A stretch of DNA of 64,000 bases from Pseudomonas frederiksbergensis (GTDB taxonomy: Bacteria; Pseudomonadota; Gammaproteobacteria; Pseudomonadales; Pseudomonadaceae), in contig NZ_CP018319.1 in the NCBI RefSeq assembly GCF_001952935.1, positions 4,236,001-4,300,000 of the forward strand. The letters run 5' to 3'. Position numbers and translations under genes: made by a program. Of the stretch, positions 62,569-64,000 are shown piece after piece. The notes under the pieces were generated by a model that ran no database searches, was not told the origin of the DNA, and was given only the letters and a program-made list of their open reading frames with translations. Numbering within the stretch: position 1 is the first letter of the stretch; each line of letters begins with the position of its first letter.

Positions 62569-63918
62569 TCATGCTTGGGTTGTCATTCGGCGTGGGGCCG
62601 TATTCTGTTTAAGAATCATCCGGATGTTGGCTGCTAGTGAATTCCATTTTGTCATATCGGTAGTACTAATGTTTTTTAGCGATGTTAATTGTCGAGGAAG
62701 GTTGCTGACTATGCCGCTAATCAAGAGGTGGTCCAGTTCGGTGAGTTTACTCCAAACGTGGATATCTAATAGGTCTGGTAGTGCGAATCGAAGTTCTAAC
62801 CGGGCGCCCCGATCAATGTCATCGCTTTCAGCAAACCACCCTTGTATCGCTTGTCGTGTACTAGGCAGGAATTCTAAACGAGGGTTAACTCCAAACTCGC
62901 CATCAACTTCATCGACCGTCGACAACCGATAATCAATTGCAGACCATGTCGTCTGCCCGATGCTCAAGTTGGTCATCTTAAATTCCAGTGAGCTATAACT
63001 TTCACGTGTCCGGAGTCCAGAACATTCACTGGAATCGTAACGAAGCATCAACGGCCAGTTTTTCAGGGTTATTTCTAGGGCAAATAATGATTTAACAATC
63101 TTTTCTCTGTCGCTTGACTTGACAACTTCTGTTGTGTCATTTTCGATACGGTCTTTTACCACTTCTGCGATAGCTAATAAAAGTGTCCAGTCACTAGCGC
63201 CTAGTGAGCTAAGAATCTTGTTATCTCCTACTAGAGGAGACCCCTCCGCCGGCATGCACTTAAGTTCCAGCGCTTCGGACTGCTCAAAGGGCCAAACTTG
63301 TAGAGGGGTAGAGGTTTCAGTCCTTTCTCGAAGGAAAACTATCCCCGCCATGGTATCCGTGTACTGGATTTCAATGTTTAATTGAGGTGTCAATACTCCG
63401 TTGATGAACAGGTTTTTCAGGCTGCAACGAAGTTTGCTCAAGCGTTTTTTGCCGTACTTGGCGTGCTTAATAATATTGAAGCTTTCTAGAAGCCAAGGTT
63501 TGGACTGTTTATTAACTGTCGATACTGCCAGGTCCCTATAGTCCGACAACAACTCCTTTGTGACTCTGAGTTCCAAGACTTGGTTTTCGAGGAGCTCTTG
63601 TGTTTGATGAAGATTTGTCAATAAGTGATCGTTTACTTTGAGTTCTTTGTTGCCTGGCGTTTTTTGCTTGCTTGACGGTAATGTCGTATCAATCTGTTTG
63701 TTCTGTTTGTTCTGTTTGTTCTTAGTTACTAATTGGCTATACTTCAACGAAATATCTTCGAAGCTGTCCTGTAAGGATAGGAGCTGGTCAACGTATTTCT
63801 GTTGTGAGTTGGTGATAGATTTGGCTGGTACATTCAAGTTTTTTTTATAGCAAGCCACAGATGCGTTCAATCTGGTTTTCTGATTGGTTGCCGCTAGATC
63901 TACAATCTTTAGTTTCAT
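62569..63918 (-). CDS. Unrecognised coiled-coil protein, 449 aa
   Basis: I do not recognise this protein. From the ATG at 63918 (MKLKIVDLAATNQK) it has 449 residues; a TTG two codons upstream is an alternative, and the gene may be longer if it starts beyond a weak ribosome-binding site. Residues of about 35-140 are predicted coiled coil rich in Lys, Gln, Asn and Leu, including an NKQ triplet repeat. A basic segment follows (KHAKYGKKRLSKLRCSLKNLF), then a beta-rich C-terminal half (LEFKMTNLSIGQTTWSAIDYRLS, WFAESDDIDRGARLELRFALPD) that could bind carbohydrate. It lies upstream of, and in the same direction as, the mega-glycosyltransferase, so a scaffold or accessory role in glycan assembly is plausible. 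Confidence 0.65.
   Translation of the reverse strand: MKLKIVDLAATNQKTRLNASVACYKKNLNVPAKSITNSQQKYVDQLLSLQDSFEDISLKYSQLVTKNKQNKQNKQIDTTLPSSKQKTPGNKELKVNDHLLTNLHQTQELLENQVLELRVTKELLSDYRDLAVSTVNKQSKPWLLESFNIIKHAKYGKKRLSKLRCSLKNLFINGVLTPQLNIEIQYTDTMAGIVFLRERTETSTPLQVWPFEQSEALELKCMPAEGSPLVGDNKILSSLGASDWTLLLAIAEVVKDRIENDTTEVVKSSDREKIVKSLFALEITLKNWPLMLRYDSSECSGLRTRESYSSLEFKMTNLSIGQTTWSAIDYRLSTVDEVDGEFGVNPRLEFLPSTRQAIQGWFAESDDIDRGARLELRFALPDLLDIHVWSKLTELDHLLISGIVSNLPRQLTSLKNISTTDMTKWNSLAANIRMILKQNTAPRRMTTQA
63694..63720 (-). repeat. Three in-frame copies of a 9-base unit encoding NKQ
   Basis: A 9-base motif (TTCTGTTTG on the plus strand) is repeated three times and encodes Asn-Lys-Gln three times within the coiled coil of the preceding protein entry. 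Copy-number changes would alter coiled-coil length without breaking the frame. Confidence 0.8.
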
Positions 63919-64000
63919 AGACAAAACTTCGCATTTTAAGCGTAGCAGGTTGGGAAATGCGTTAGAAAGCTCTGAACATAGGTAGTAATATGAAGTCTCT

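Noticed and set aside
63694..63720. A CRISPR-like or phase-variable frameshift repeat
   Set aside because: There are only three 9-base units with no spacers, and because the unit is a multiple of three it cannot switch the frame.

Overview
The window is a chromosomal segment of a Pseudomonas, most likely of the P. fluorescens group. The evidence is gene order: mtaD-ubiG-mupP-yciK, mtnA, gyrA, serC-pheA-hisC-(tyrA-aroA)-cmk-rpsA and then ihfB and lapA follow one another as in other pseudomonads. Fluorescens-type REP and other palindromic intergenic repeats and high-GC coding DNA agree with this. I saw no tRNA, rRNA, CRISPR array, transposase or integrase.

Layout. (1) Positions 1-17,050 hold core and accessory housekeeping genes: the end of an MFS permease, a periplasmic glutathione peroxidase, a FadL-type porin, small proteins of unknown function, RmuC, a very large hybrid histidine kinase with a sodium/solute-symporter sensor (MxtR/CrbS type), a divergent TetR/MFS pair, a cupin, a TDT-family exporter, an LplT-PlsC fusion and a diguanylate cyclase. 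(2) Positions 17,400-25,400 hold the leftward operon mtaD-ubiG-mupP-yciK (methylthioadenosine deamination, ubiquinone methylation, MurNAc-6-P recycling), divergent mtnA, and gyrA. (3) Positions 25,700-35,000 hold the serine/aromatic amino acid supraoperon ending in cmk and rpsA, then a small lipoprotein, ihfB and lapA.

(4) Positions 35,100-54,750 are a surface-polysaccharide island directly downstream of ihfB-lapA, the site that carries O-antigen clusters in P. aeruginosa. It begins with rfbB and rfbD and a decayed rfbA. A cassette then resembles the ABC-transporter polymannose O-antigen loci of E. coli O8/O9a: GDP-mannose synthesis (ManC- and ManB-like), Wzm, Wzt with a C-terminal extension, a WbdD-like chain-terminating methyltransferase, and a two-domain WbdA-like mannosyltransferase. 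A three-gene Gtr side-chain glycosylation set follows, then an FkbM methyltransferase and a complete second rhamnose operon (rfbBDAC) on the opposite strand. (5) Positions 55,100-64,000 are visibly richer in A/T. They carry a hexapeptide acetyltransferase, UDP-glucose dehydrogenase, an AlgX/AlgJ-like SGNH protein, a 1,275-residue protein with three glycosyltransferase modules, and an unrecognised coiled-coil protein.

Working model: GDP-mannose feeds a homopolymer that is built in the cytoplasm, methyl-capped, recognised by Wzt and exported by Wzm, and is then glycosylated in the periplasm by the Gtr trio. The rhamnose, UDP-glucuronate, acetyl-transfer and large glycosyltransferase genes probably serve a second glycan. 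The initiating sugar-phosphate transferase, the primer mannosyltransferases (WbdB/WbdC equivalents) and any Wzx/Wzy are absent from this window. No wholly new system was proven. The best leads are the polymannose-Gtr combination, the decayed rfbA beside a complete rhamnose operon, the SGNH/mega-glycosyltransferase pair, and the hairpin array before wzm.
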